DNA of 64,000 nt, from positions 14,151,629-14,215,628 of the forward strand of contig NC_081546.1 of NCBI RefSeq assembly GCF_901000735.1, written 5' to 3'. Within the stretch, counting starts at the first letter, position 1. Every line of letters begins with the position of its first letter. The translations under genes and the position numbers were made by a program. This DNA comes from Corylus avellana (lineage: Eukaryota; Streptophyta; Magnoliopsida; Fagales; Betulaceae). The notes beneath the pieces were generated by a model. The model did not search any database. It had not been told where the DNA came from and was given only the letters and a program-made list of their open reading frames with translations. Positions 55,182-64,000 of the stretch are shown here, piece by piece.

Positions 55182-56178
55182 TTCAAATAGAAGTTTGAAC
55201 GAAGGTTGGTGTAGTAAGGAAGTTAAGGGGCCTTTTGGTGTTGGAGTGTAGAAACATATTAGTAGGGGGGGTGGGGAGTTTTCTCGAGATTTTTTAGCTT
55301 TGAAGTGGGAGATGGTTCTTAAATTAGATTCTAGCATGATGTTTGGTGTAGGGATCATCCACTGAAGGAATCCTTTATGAAGTTATTTAGTATTGTGCGA
55401 TATAAGGAGGCGTGGGTTATGGATAATATGCATGTTTCTAATAGTGTTATTCAATGGAATGTATCTTTATTACGAGCTGTATAGGATTGAGTGGTAGAGG
55501 TAGTGCTTGCATCTTTTGGGAGTGTATTCGGTGGATTCCTTCAAAGAGGAAGAAGTTTGAGGTGCGATCGCTTTTTCACAAGTCAGTTACCCTTGGAGGA
55601 GTATTTAGAAAGTTAAAAGTACCTTTGAGAGTGAGGGTTTTTTTTTTTTTTGTGGACAGTAGCTCTTGGTAAGATTTTGACTTTGGATAATTTGAGAAAG
55701 AGAAAAGTAATAGTGGTAGAAGGTGTTGCATGTGTAAGAAGAGTGGAGAATCTATACATCATCTTCTTCTTCATTGCGAAGTGGCAAGATACTTATGGAG
55801 TGCGATCTTTACTCGTTTCGGTGTCACATGGGTTATGCTTGAAAGGGTGATAGATCTATTAGCTTGTTGGAAAGTTCAGGTGGGGGTAGCTGTTTAGTTC
55901 TATTTCTGTGGAGAATCGCCCCTTTGTGCTTAATGTGGGCCATATGGAGAGAGCAGAATGCAAGATATTTTGAAGATCTTGGAAAGTCGAAGGATGAGCT
56001 CAAAAACATTTTGTTCAAGTCACTCTTTAATTGGACAGGGGCTTTTAATATTTCAACTTTTTTCAATTTGTTAATTTTTGTTCTTCTAGCCTTTAGAGGG
56101 ACTATATTTGTATACGTCTTGTATATTAGGGTTGCGCCCCTTTGCGCCTTCAATGAAACAAATTACTTATAAAAAAAC
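55182..56178 (+). mobile_element. 5'-truncated LINE, second copy
   Basis: It corresponds to 36093-37118 and has the same bordering word TTGAGGCCAAAG at 55170-55181 and 56179-56190. It carries the ORF2 C-terminal remnants, including LWRIAPLCLMWAIWREQNAR. Small deletions distinguish it from the first copy. Confidence 0.88.
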
Positions 56179-57471
56179 TTGAGGCCAAAGATTTTGGTTG
56201 ATGAGTTGTGGTTTCAAATGACAACAAAATAATCCGAGAGATGTAATTTCAACCAAATCAAAGAAATTGGAATTTTCTTCATGTACAAATTATGTGGTTT
56301 TGAGGACTATAGAGAGAGTTTCTCTTTTAGGATGTTGGCGTTGGTTAATTATCAGTGAAATGAAAGTAAGTTATATTTGTCAGTCCCTTGTGCACCAACT
56401 GAGGAACAAAACAAAACAAAAATCAATTGAGGTTGAAGCTAGAGATGAAGTAGAGAGAGTACTAGGGCTAAGGGTTTTTTTTTTAATGAATAATAATAAT
56501 TTTATTTAAAGAAAAGGACGAAGGTACATGAAAAGTATATAACTTTAATTATCAGAGAAATGAAAGTTATATTTGTCAGTCCCTTGTGCACCAACTGGGG
56601 AACAAAACAAAACAAAACTCAATTGAAGTGGGAGCTAGAGATAAAGTAGAGAGGGAAGTAAGGCTAAGCCTTTTTCTTTTTTTTTTAATGAATAGTAATA
56701 ATTTTAGTTATAGAAAGGGCAAAGCCCTCGGACACGAAAAGTATACAAGAGAGTCTTTGAAAAAACTCTAATCTCCTAACTATGCCTGCTGGAAAAGGGA
56801 AGACCAAAGATGAATAAAAGCATTCACAGCAGACTCCATATATGTGGTTCACTCCCTTAAGTTCAAGGAAAATGTAAAAAGAATCACAAAATGCCACCCA
56901 TAGTAGACTCCCTATATCTCCCATAGACATTAGGATCGCTACAGTACAACCCAATGTATAGGTTTGCACAATAGCAATCCTTGTGCTTATTAAAATAGAA
57001 AAAAAAAACTCATTCTCTCTCCTGAATCATTAGAAAAGTAGAGAAATAAAGAATAAAAAAATAAAGAAGAGTAAATAAATGATATTTAATTAGTATAGGG
57101 AATGATAAAGGGAAGTTATTGTGGAATATATGTAGATATGGAAGTAAAAAGTAGTTTTGATCCTTAAATGTATGGAAAATGACAAGCAAGCTGCTGAGAA
57201 TTTTCTAAGAAGTATGTAGGAATATTGGATAGCGTATTCTTGATGAGAATAAGCTCATTCCACTTCATGAGAATACTGGTTATCTTTTGGGTAAATTACA
57301 CTTCATCCTTCCAAATTACCACCTCATTCTCAGAAATGTTACAAACTTTAAATCATAGGCAACTCACCTTCTAGTTTGAAGTTTCGGTTTTAATATATCG
57401 TTTTTGTCGAATTAGCCGTTAAGTTTGGTGAAAAGCTGTACCAATTGTCAAATGATCAAATTATCCATGAT

Positions 57472-58070
57472 GTGTACCAAGCCCTACAAAAGTCCAAAAC
57501 ATAGCATAGAGAGAGAGCTCATAGATAGGTATGGTACCCTAAATATTACAACTTCTACACAACTCCTTACCATGCTTGAAAAAAGGCAACCAACAATTCC
57601 ATAAGTGCATCAAAGCCCTTCGAGTTTCTTTTTTTTTCCCCCATCTCAGGGGCAATTTGGTTATTCATATGCTATTTTGTCCAATTTAAACAGAGGGAAC
57701 AAATTGAAACCAAGATTTCAAATTAGGAAATGACTTGCAGGGATTTAAAGTTTTGTGGTGGGTTTAAGAATTAGTTAATAGTTTGAGGGGGTAAAAGTAT
57801 AGAATCTATCCTGTTTTTTAATAATACTGAAACATTGTTGCTTGGATACTATGTCAAGACTTAGGGTTTAGTTACGAGAGAGAGATTGGGGAAGAATAAT
57901 GTATGAAGTGTAGAATTGGCTCCATCTCTCACTATTCAAATGTATATATATTGGAAAGAATAGTGCAATGGACTAGTATACCCTTATGTGGTACACTTAT
58001 TACAAGGATTTCATCTAACAATACCGATGATTTCAATTAGTAAGTTTCTATTTATTTTTTGATTGTTTAA
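57472..58070. other. Non-coding sequence beyond the duplicated segment
   Basis: Sequence continues from the duplicate without a gap. No gene or element is recognised. A conserved mS35 C-terminal exon was looked for here and not found. Confidence 0.5.
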
Positions 58071-58080
58071 ATAAATATTA

Positions 58081-58501
58081 GGAGAAACTTCCCTTCACGC
58101 TCAAGAATTGTCATCACTTTTGCAATGTCACCCTTAAAGTTTAATTTCTCTCAATTTAGTGTATCGAACTTTGAATTTTTTCAATGTCCCCCCCTCCGTT
58201 AGAATTTTCCATTAAATCCCAACAAAATTCCCAAAAGACCCCCATTTGTTTTTTATAAAATAAAAAATTTGCAAAGATCGAGGCATTGGTCCAAATTTAA
58301 CTATATTTTCAAAAATACCTATGCCTCAATCTTTGCAAACAAATGTATTTTGAAAATTTTGTTGGGATGTAACAGAAAATTCTAACACAGGGAGGACATT
58401 GAAAAAATTAAAAGCTCGATATATTAAATTGAAAGGTTTTGAACTTCAGGGGCGACATTGCAAATGGGGTGATAATTCAGGGGAGGTAAGTGAAGTTTCC
58501 C
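58081..58501. mobile_element. MULE-like MITE with 10-bp target-site duplication
   Basis: Left end GGAGAAACTTCCCTTCACGC and reverse-complemented right end GGGAAACTTCACTTACCTCC begin inverted arms that match for about 100 bases (TTTGCAATGTC.CCC.TAAAGTT). ATAAATATTA lies at both 58071-58080 and 58502-58511. Long arms and a 9-10-bp duplication are characteristic of Mutator-like elements. Non-coding, 421 bp. Confidence 0.88.
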
Positions 58502-58679
58502 ATAAATATTAACAATGTTGTTGAATGACCATCTTGATTTGGTGTGGTTGATTTACAATCTGCAAACGTTTTGCTGCTAACAAGAGAAGTATTTGATTGT
58601 GAGATCTTATTGCATGTAGCTTGGCCGAGCGGACTCGAATTCACCTTCAATTGCATTTTATTTTTAGGGAAAACTCTTA

Positions 58680-58752
58680 ATTCCATTGAACTTTTAGCAT
58701 TTTTGTAGTCATCTCCCTAAACTGTAAAAACTTTCAATTTAATGTATAGAGG
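58680..58752. mobile_element. Left part of a second MITE, cut by the LINE
   Basis: GGGAAAACTCTTAATTCCAT and the following CTCCCTAAACTGTAAAAACT then TTTCAATTTAATGTATAGAG resemble the arm of the MULE-like MITE family at 58081. The similarity stops where the LINE begins. Confidence 0.45.
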
Positions 58753-61005
58753 ATGGCGAAAATTTGGTCGGTAGAGGCGAAAGAGTTTGAAATGGTGGTG
58801 AGGGTAGGAGCTAATGGGGTGAGGCTTTTTGAGAGGAGTAAGGGGAAACAAAGATCCATTTTCTTTCAGAGGGATGAGCTAGAGTGGCTAGCTCGTACAG
58901 TGAAGGAACTGGTGACAGTGGAAACCTCAGAGGTCTTTTGGGATCAATCCAGAGCGGGCTATCCAAGGATTATAGTGCAGCGACGGTCCAATCGACACGG
59001 GTGTTTCCTGACGATGGAGGAATTTGATGGGAGACGAAGGTGTGGCTCGGTTCTTATTCCAGAAGGACGCTATGGGCAAGGTTGGAATCGCTTCATTTCG
59101 GAGATACGCCATGCTAACTCTTCATTTCAAAGTTTCCAAGAAGAAAAGAAGCTTCAAGAGAAGAAGGCCAGGAGGAGCTTTGCTGAGGTGTTGGCACAGT
59201 CTGTAAACCCGACGGAGGAGTTGTTTGGGAAGTTCTCTGAGCCCGTTGCTCGAGTTCCCAGCTGGCTGAAGGATTCCTCTACAGGCTCAGGGCGGAACAC
59301 TCTAGCCACAGGGACACAAGACGTGATGCCAAGGTCACACTCTCAGACTCCGGCGAAATTCTTAGGGGGTCAGGAAGGCGTGGGGTTCCATAGGCCGGAG
59401 GGGAAGATAATCACGGAGGAGAAAGCACTTGAGACAAGGGCCCCGGCGCGTGATTCTCAAACGCAGTCAAAGACACCCGCAGGGAGTAGCAAGTCGGTGC
59501 TTGAGCTGACGGGACGTGAGGGGTGTCAGGCTCAGACCCTTTCCAGTGCAATTCTCGAGCTGCACAACTGCAAAGAAACGTTAAGGTGGCTGAAAGAAGG
59601 AATAGACGTGGGTTTGCAGAAGTTGGATTTGGCAATTAAGAGGGTGGAGATTTTCGGACGTCAGCAGGAAGAGAAGGGCTCGGACACCCATGTTGTTGGG
59701 CATGGGTCGAAAGTTATAGGGGGGAACGTGGGTGGAGTGGACGTGGCAGCTAATAGGGAGGACGTGGCAGTTGAGAAGGTGGAGGATAATGGGCCCCAGA
59801 ATTTGAAGAATGGGCTTCGGAAGAAGGTGGGTGCTTATGCTCATGTTAAGGCAGGAAATTATCAAAAAGCAACAAACCGGGTTGCAGGGATAGGCCCAAG
59901 GACCGTGAAGGGTTTTAAGACTAAAAAAAGGTTGGTTTATAAGCCAAATTATCATGTGGGTTCGGGCCTGGGCCAGGAAGATAGAAGTAGGACTGAACCA
60001 CGTGAAAGTAGTCTGAAACTTTCAAAAACGGCGTGGGTTAAGAAGGGATGGGCCGGCGACGCAGGGGCGTCATCGTCGGCAGCAGGTCTGCGTTCAGGGG
60101 GGCGGTCGTCGGAAGAACAGAACGGCCTCGCCGACACTTCAGACAACGTCGCATGTGCTCCTGGAGGTTCGATCGGCAACAAGGTCGCCGGTGGTTTGAT
60201 CGGAGACTCCCTGAGCCCACCGTCGATCGAGATGCCGGACATGAGAGAGGAAGACATGACCCAGACTTCGCCGAAGAAGCTGTCGATGGTGGTACCCAAT
60301 GTCAATCAAGAGCTCGGGAAGGTCTCCGGCGGTTATGGAGCGCAAAATGTGGACGGCGATCCACTGACTTCTCCGGTGAGTACATTTCCGGTCAATGGGG
60401 AGGCTGGGCTTCAGTTGTCAATGGTGGAGAGGTCCAACCCACTGGACGAGGGCAATTTTTCAGAGGTCGATGCTCACGGCGCCGAGAAGCAGCAGGACTT
60501 ACAGGTCAGTGAGGGGCGGGATTCATTTCGGGACGTAGGGACTGTAGAAGTGCGTGAGCTTAGTGTGGAGGGCCAAATTCCTGGAGAGGACAGCAGGGTG
60601 GTCGAGGCAAGAGTTGAAGCTCTTACATTTGGGGATGAGGACAGAGGCAGTTTGGGGAGGGAGGAAGAAGGGGTTGGGGGTCGTGAGGTCGTTATGTTTT
60701 CTCCTTGGAACACGCATGCTAAGGATGCAGTGGGGGCGGCAGGTTATTCAGACTGGGTGATCCAATGCGCTAATGAGATCTATCCGATTGTAGGGATTTC
60801 TTACACGGGCCACAAGCTACAGCTGCTAGCTCTGCTGACCTTCTTAGAGGAGGAACGAAGAAATAATGGGATGGCCAGCACAAGTAGCGGAACGAAGGGC
60901 AAGAGGGAGGTTAGGAACCTGGAATGTTCGGTGAATTATGATGCTAGAAATATGGGCTCAAAGCGCGGTAGCAGAAAAGGCAAGGGGCAGGTAACCACAT
61001 TATGA
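58753..61005 (+). CDS. LINE ORF1 protein, uninterrupted (750 aa)
   Basis: The first protein of an L1-type plant LINE, expected to bind the element's RNA and assist target-primed reverse transcription. The 750-codon frame has no stop. The N-terminal region (residues about 10-120) has a conserved RIIVQRRSNRHGCFLTMEEF and VLIPEGRYGQGWNRF block also found in the half-LINE. Residues about 255-300 form a helical, coiled-coil-like part (SSAILELHNCKETLRWLKEG); the rest is polar and low complexity. No CCHC zinc knuckle is evident. The TGA overlaps the ORF2 ATG (ATGA at 61002-61005). The start at 58753 lies almost at the element's left junction, so little or no 5' UTR remains. Confidence 0.88.
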   Translation: MAKIWSVEAKEFEMVVRVGANGVRLFERSKGKQRSIFFQRDELEWLARTVKELVTVETSEVFWDQSRAGYPRIIVQRRSNRHGCFLTMEEFDGRRRCGSVLIPEGRYGQGWNRFISEIRHANSSFQSFQEEKKLQEKKARRSFAEVLAQSVNPTEELFGKFSEPVARVPSWLKDSSTGSGRNTLATGTQDVMPRSHSQTPAKFLGGQEGVGFHRPEGKIITEEKALETRAPARDSQTQSKTPAGSSKSVLELTGREGCQAQTLSSAILELHNCKETLRWLKEGIDVGLQKLDLAIKRVEIFGRQQEEKGSDTHVVGHGSKVIGGNVGGVDVAANREDVAVEKVEDNGPQNLKNGLRKKVGAYAHVKAGNYQKATNRVAGIGPRTVKGFKTKKRLVYKPNYHVGSGLGQEDRSRTEPRESSLKLSKTAWVKKGWAGDAGASSSAAGLRSGGRSSEEQNGLADTSDNVACAPGGSIGNKVAGGLIGDSLSPPSIEMPDMREEDMTQTSPKKLSMVVPNVNQELGKVSGGYGAQNVDGDPLTSPVSTFPVNGEAGLQLSMVERSNPLDEGNFSEVDAHGAEKQQDLQVSEGRDSFRDVGTVEVRELSVEGQIPGEDSRVVEARVEALTFGDEDRGSLGREEEGVGGREVVMFSPWNTHAKDAVGAAGYSDWVIQCANEIYPIVGISYTGHKLQLLALLTFLEEERRNNGMASTSSGTKGKREVRNLECSVNYDARNMGSKRGSRKGKGQVTTL

Positions 61006-64000
61006 AGCTAAACATCTTATCTTGGAATGTGAGAGGGTTGAACAAGAGGGACAAGCGTATGAGGGTGTGTAATATGCTTAGAGATTGGAAGGTAGACATT
61101 GTTTGTCTCCAAGAAACTAAGCTTAGAAGCACGTCTCGCAATATTGTCCGTAGCTTATGGGGGCGAAGTCATGTGGATTGGTGTTGCTTGGATTCGAGTG
61201 GGGCTTCGGGTGGTATTCTAATTATGTGGGACAATAGGGGGGTGGAGAAGGTCGATGTTTGTGTGGGGGCTCACACCCTGGCGGTATCTTTCAGGAATAT
61301 GGGGGATCGCGCTGTTTGGGCTTTTGCTGGGGTGTATGGCCCGAACCTCTATAGGGATAGAAGGATCCTCTGGGAGGAGTTGGCAGGCATTATGAGTTGG
61401 TGGGACATGCCGTGGTGTATTGGGGGTGACTTTAATGCCACTCGATTCCCTAGCGAAAGATCAGGGGAAGCTCATTTAGATGCGGCTATGATGGAGTTTT
61501 CTGATTTTATCCTTGAACAAGGGCTGATGGATCTTCCCCTGGTTGGGGGTTCGTATACTTGGTCGCTCTCCAACGATCCCCCGGTGTGGTCAAGGATAGA
61601 CCGGTTTCTTGTATCTCCAGGTTGGGAGGCTTGTTTTCCAGGGGTAAGGCAGAAGAGGCTCACTCGCCTTTGTTCCGATCATTTCCCAATCATCCTCGAG
61701 GCAGGGGAAGTGCCTAAGGGGAAAAGGCCATTTAGATTCGAAAATATGTGGCTGAAAGCGGAAGGGTTTGTGGCTCAAGTGCAACAATGGTGGGACTCAT
61801 ATGCTTTCCACGGTTCGCCGAGCTATGTTCTCGCCTGTAAGCTTAAGGCCTTGAAGACGAATTTGAAGACTTGGAATGAAGAGGTGTTTGGCAACATTGA
61901 GAGGAACAAGAGGCTTCTTCTTGAAGAGCTCCAGGGGTTCGATGCGAATGAAGAAAATAGGGCCCTGATAGAAGAAGAGGTTAGGAGGAAGGCAGAGGTG
62001 GTTCATGAGTTGGAGAAGTGTTTGCTTATGGAGGAGGTGAGTTGGAGGCAGAAATCTAGGGTGATGTGGTTGAAGGAAGGTGACAAGTGCACTAAATTCT
62101 TTCACTCCATAGCCAACTCCAATAGGAGACACAATGCTATTGAGTCTCTAATGATTGGAGATAACCTCACTTCGAACCCAACCGAGATCAATGAGCATAT
62201 AGTTGAGTTTTATAAAAAACTCTTTACGGAGCAATGCCGTTGGAGGCCGTTGGTTGATGGTATTTCCTTCGACTCCATTTCGGAGGAGGAGGCTCGATGG
62301 TTGGAAAGAGATTTTGAAGAAGAAGAGGTCAGGAAGGTAGTGTTTAAAATGAATGGTTTTAAGGCGCCGGGTCCTGATGGGTTCTCTATGGCTTTTTTCC
62401 AAACTTGTTGGGAGGTGGTGAAGGGGGACATTATGAAGGTGTTTAGAGATTTTCATGCAGGAGGTTTGTTTGAAAAGAGCCTCAACGCGTCCTTTATTTC
62501 GCTTATTCCGAAGGTTCCTGGCGCTATTAATCTTAAAGACTTCCGGCCGATCAGTCTTGTGGGAGGCATCTACAAAATCATAGCCAAGGTTTTAGCAAAT
62601 AGATTGAAGGTTGTCTTGGATAAGATTATCTCTCAGTCACAAAGTGCTTTTATCAAGGGCAGGCAAATTCTTGATCCAATTTTGATTTCCAATGAATGTC
62701 TCGATAGTCGGTTGAGAGGGGGGGAGCCAGGGGTCATTTGCAAGATGGATCTGGAAAAAGCTTACGATCATGTGAATTGGGATTTCTTGTTGTATATGTT
62801 GAGGAGGTGCGGTTTTGGGGGGACTTGGTGTTCTTGGATTGACCATTGCATTTCTTCGGTGCGTTTCTCAATCCTAGTCAATGGATCTCCTAATGGGTTC
62901 TTTAGTAGCTCCAGGGGTCTGAGACAAGGGGACCCCCTGTCTCCTCTGTTATTTGTATTTGTGATGGAAGCCTTGAGTAGGATGATCTCGGCAGCAGTTA
63001 ATGGGGGGTTGTTAGAGGGTTTCAAGGTTGGTAACACGGTGGTTTCTCATCTCCTGTTTGCTGACGACACATTGCTGTTTTGCAATGCTTTGCCCTCCCA
63101 ACTCCGTTACTTGAGGAGTATATTTTTATTATTTGAAGCTGTTGCCGGTCTGAAGGTCAATTTGGCTAAGTCGGTGATAATTCCGGTGGGAAATGAGGAG
63201 CAAGGGGGTATGTTAGCAGACATTCTAGGGTGTGGGGTTGCATCTCTTCCTATCAAATACCTTGGTTTGCCGTTGGGGGCTCCTTATAAGGCGAAGCATA
63301 TTTGGGATGAAGTGATTGAAAAGATAGAACGTCGGCTGGCTGGTTGGAAAAGGTTGTATTTGTCAAAGGGCGGCAGGGTCACGTTAATCAAAAGTACTCT
63401 TGTGAACTTGCCTACTTACTATTTGTCTCTCTTTCCTATTCCGGTTAGCGTTGCCAAGCGCATAGAGAAACTTCAGCGTAACTTCTTATGGGGTGGGCTA
63501 GGTGACGAGTTTAAATACCATCTAGTGAAGTGGTCGAAGGTGTGCACTCCAATTAAGGAAGGCGGGTTGGGGATCAGAAATCTGGTGGACTTTAACCGAT
63601 CACTTCTAGGAAAATGGTTGTGGCGCTACGGTTTGGAAAGAGACGCTTGGTGGAGGGGGGTGGTGGATGCGAAGTATGGTAGCTTATGGGGAGGGTGGTG
63701 TTCCTTGGAGTGTGGAGGTACTTTTGGGGTTGGGTTATGGAAGAATATTAGGAAGGATTGGGATACTTTCCAAGGCTTTACGCGCTTTGAGGTGGGGGAA
63801 GGGACTAGGGTTCGATTTTGGCATGATGTGTGGTGCGGTGATACGGCTCTTAAGGAAGCCTTCCCTGGTCTCTTCAATATGGCTTGTGAGAAGGATGCCT
63901 CAGTAGCGGCTATCTTGGAGGTGAGTGGTGGCCACAACCTGTGGAATGTGACTTTTTCTAGAGGGGCTCATGATTGGGAGGTGGACGTTTTTGCCTCTTT
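61002..64000 (+). CDS. LINE ORF2 (endonuclease-reverse transcriptase), open to window end
   Basis: Read codon by codon, the frame from ATG 61002 is open for about 1000 codons and leaves the window. An APE-type endonuclease comes first: LSWNVRGLN near the start, LQETK, GGDFNATRFP, SRIDRFLVS and CSDHFPI (SDH at residues 225-227). The RT follows with GFKAPGPDG (about residue 455), DFRPISLVGG, SAFIKGRQI, the first catalytic Asp in KMDLEKAYDHV (residue 583), GLRQGDPLSPLLF and the catalytic FADD (residues 686-689). The thumb and the start of the C-terminal region follow. All catalytic motifs are intact. ORF2 nicks DNA and copies LINE RNA at the target. The 3' end is outside the window. Confidence 0.95.
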   Translation, partial: MKLNILSWNVRGLNKRDKRMRVCNMLRDWKVDIVCLQETKLRSTSRNIVRSLWGRSHVDWCCLDSSGASGGILIMWDNRGVEKVDVCVGAHTLAVSFRNMGDRAVWAFAGVYGPNLYRDRRILWEELAGIMSWWDMPWCIGGDFNATRFPSERSGEAHLDAAMMEFSDFILEQGLMDLPLVGGSYTWSLSNDPPVWSRIDRFLVSPGWEACFPGVRQKRLTRLCSDHFPIILEAGEVPKGKRPFRFENMWLKAEGFVAQVQQWWDSYAFHGSPSYVLACKLKALKTNLKTWNEEVFGNIERNKRLLLEELQGFDANEENRALIEEEVRRKAEVVHELEKCLLMEEVSWRQKSRVMWLKEGDKCTKFFHSIANSNRRHNAIESLMIGDNLTSNPTEINEHIVEFYKKLFTEQCRWRPLVDGISFDSISEEEARWLERDFEEEEVRKVVFKMNGFKAPGPDGFSMAFFQTCWEVVKGDIMKVFRDFHAGGLFEKSLNASFISLIPKVPGAINLKDFRPISLVGGIYKIIAKVLANRLKVVLDKIISQSQSAFIKGRQILDPILISNECLDSRLRGGEPGVICKMDLEKAYDHVNWDFLLYMLRRCGFGGTWCSWIDHCISSVRFSILVNGSPNGFFSSSRGLRQGDPLSPLLFVFVMEALSRMISAAVNGGLLEGFKVGNTVVSHLLFADDTLLFCNALPSQLRYLRSIFLLFEAVAGLKVNLAKSVIIPVGNEEQGGMLADILGCGVASLPIKYLGLPLGAPYKAKHIWDEVIEKIERRLAGWKRLYLSKGGRVTLIKSTLVNLPTYYLSLFPIPVSVAKRIEKLQRNFLWGGLGDEFKYHLVKWSKVCTPIKEGGLGIRNLVDFNRSLLGKWLWRYGLERDAWWRGVVDAKYGSLWGGWCSLECGGTFGVGLWKNIRKDWDTFQGFTRFEVGEGTRVRFWHDVWCGDTALKEAFPGLFNMACEKDASVAAILEVSGGHNLWNVTFSRGAHDWEVDVFAS

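Larger units (their letters stand above)
53928..57471 (+). repeat. Second copy of 34846-38418 (about 3.5 kb)
   Basis: The whole stretch is collinear and near-identical to 34846-38418, with scattered substitutions and small indels, for example a 15-bp segment (CTCTGAGGCTCAATC) present here near 54277 and absent in the first copy. It contains the second half of the half-LINE (to the A run at about 54886-54903), the 5'-truncated LINE, the 205-bp duplication and the flanking AT-rich DNA. Confidence 0.95.

Noticed and set aside
59411..60717. Minus-strand and alternate-frame ORFs within LINE ORF1
   Set aside because: Shadows of the intact plus-strand ORF1.

Overview
The window is nuclear DNA from a plant. 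The evidence is plant-specific LTR retrotransposon lineages (Athila-like, Tat-like, Tekay-like), an L1-type plant LINE, a Cassandra-type TRIM carrying 5S rRNA-like sequence, and one intron-containing nuclear gene for a plant mitochondrial ribosomal protein. A dicot, perhaps a woody one, is my inference; I cannot name the species. The sequence is a scaffold with five gaps of exactly 100 N each (4215-4314, 38419-38518, 41423-41522, 48178-48277, 53828-53927), so true distances across them are unknown.

Only one host gene can be supported: mitoribosomal protein mS35 (S24/S35 family) on the plus strand. It has exons at 24380-25360, 25583-25732 and 33165-33350, all joined in phase 0, and the last exon or exons are not found in the window. 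Its second intron (7.4 kb) and third intron (at least 30 kb as assembled) are packed with transposon relics. Site II-like TGGGCC/TGGGCT motifs lie upstream of the ATG.

Layout. 1-2055: AT-rich DNA with a MULE-like MITE and a SINE with a target-site duplication. 2056-9581: a decayed Tat-like Ty3/gypsy element (5' LTR, gag, reverse transcriptase, piece of an antisense extra ORF), broken by other LTR fragments and by a 3-kb hAT-like element. 9582-17739: pile of Athila-like 3' internal regions and LTRs, with LTR nested in LTR. 17740-20506: Tekay-like LTR tail, a NAM-associated gene relic and a clean solo LTR. 20507-24379: AT-rich DNA, MITEs and the mS35 promoter. 24380-38418: the mS35 gene with its LINE, SINE and Cassandra-filled introns. 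38519-53827: separate contigs holding an Athila-like gag/3' end/LTR joined to a second Tat-like element (gag, protease, RT, integrase, 137-bp minisatellite, antisense extra ORF, start of 3' LTR). 53928-57471: near-identical second copy of 34846-38418. 57472-64000: a MULE MITE, then a LINE with an uninterrupted ORF1 and an ORF2 open to the window end.

Points most worth attention: the 3.5-kb duplication whose copies abut N gaps (probably an assembly or haplotype overlap); an ORF1-only 'half-LINE'; the undamaged LINE with overlapping ORF1 stop and ORF2 start; a Cassandra TRIM with only a 33-bp interior; and antisense ORFs in two Tat-like elements. I did not find a convincing new biological system; the interest lies in transposon structure and in the assembly.
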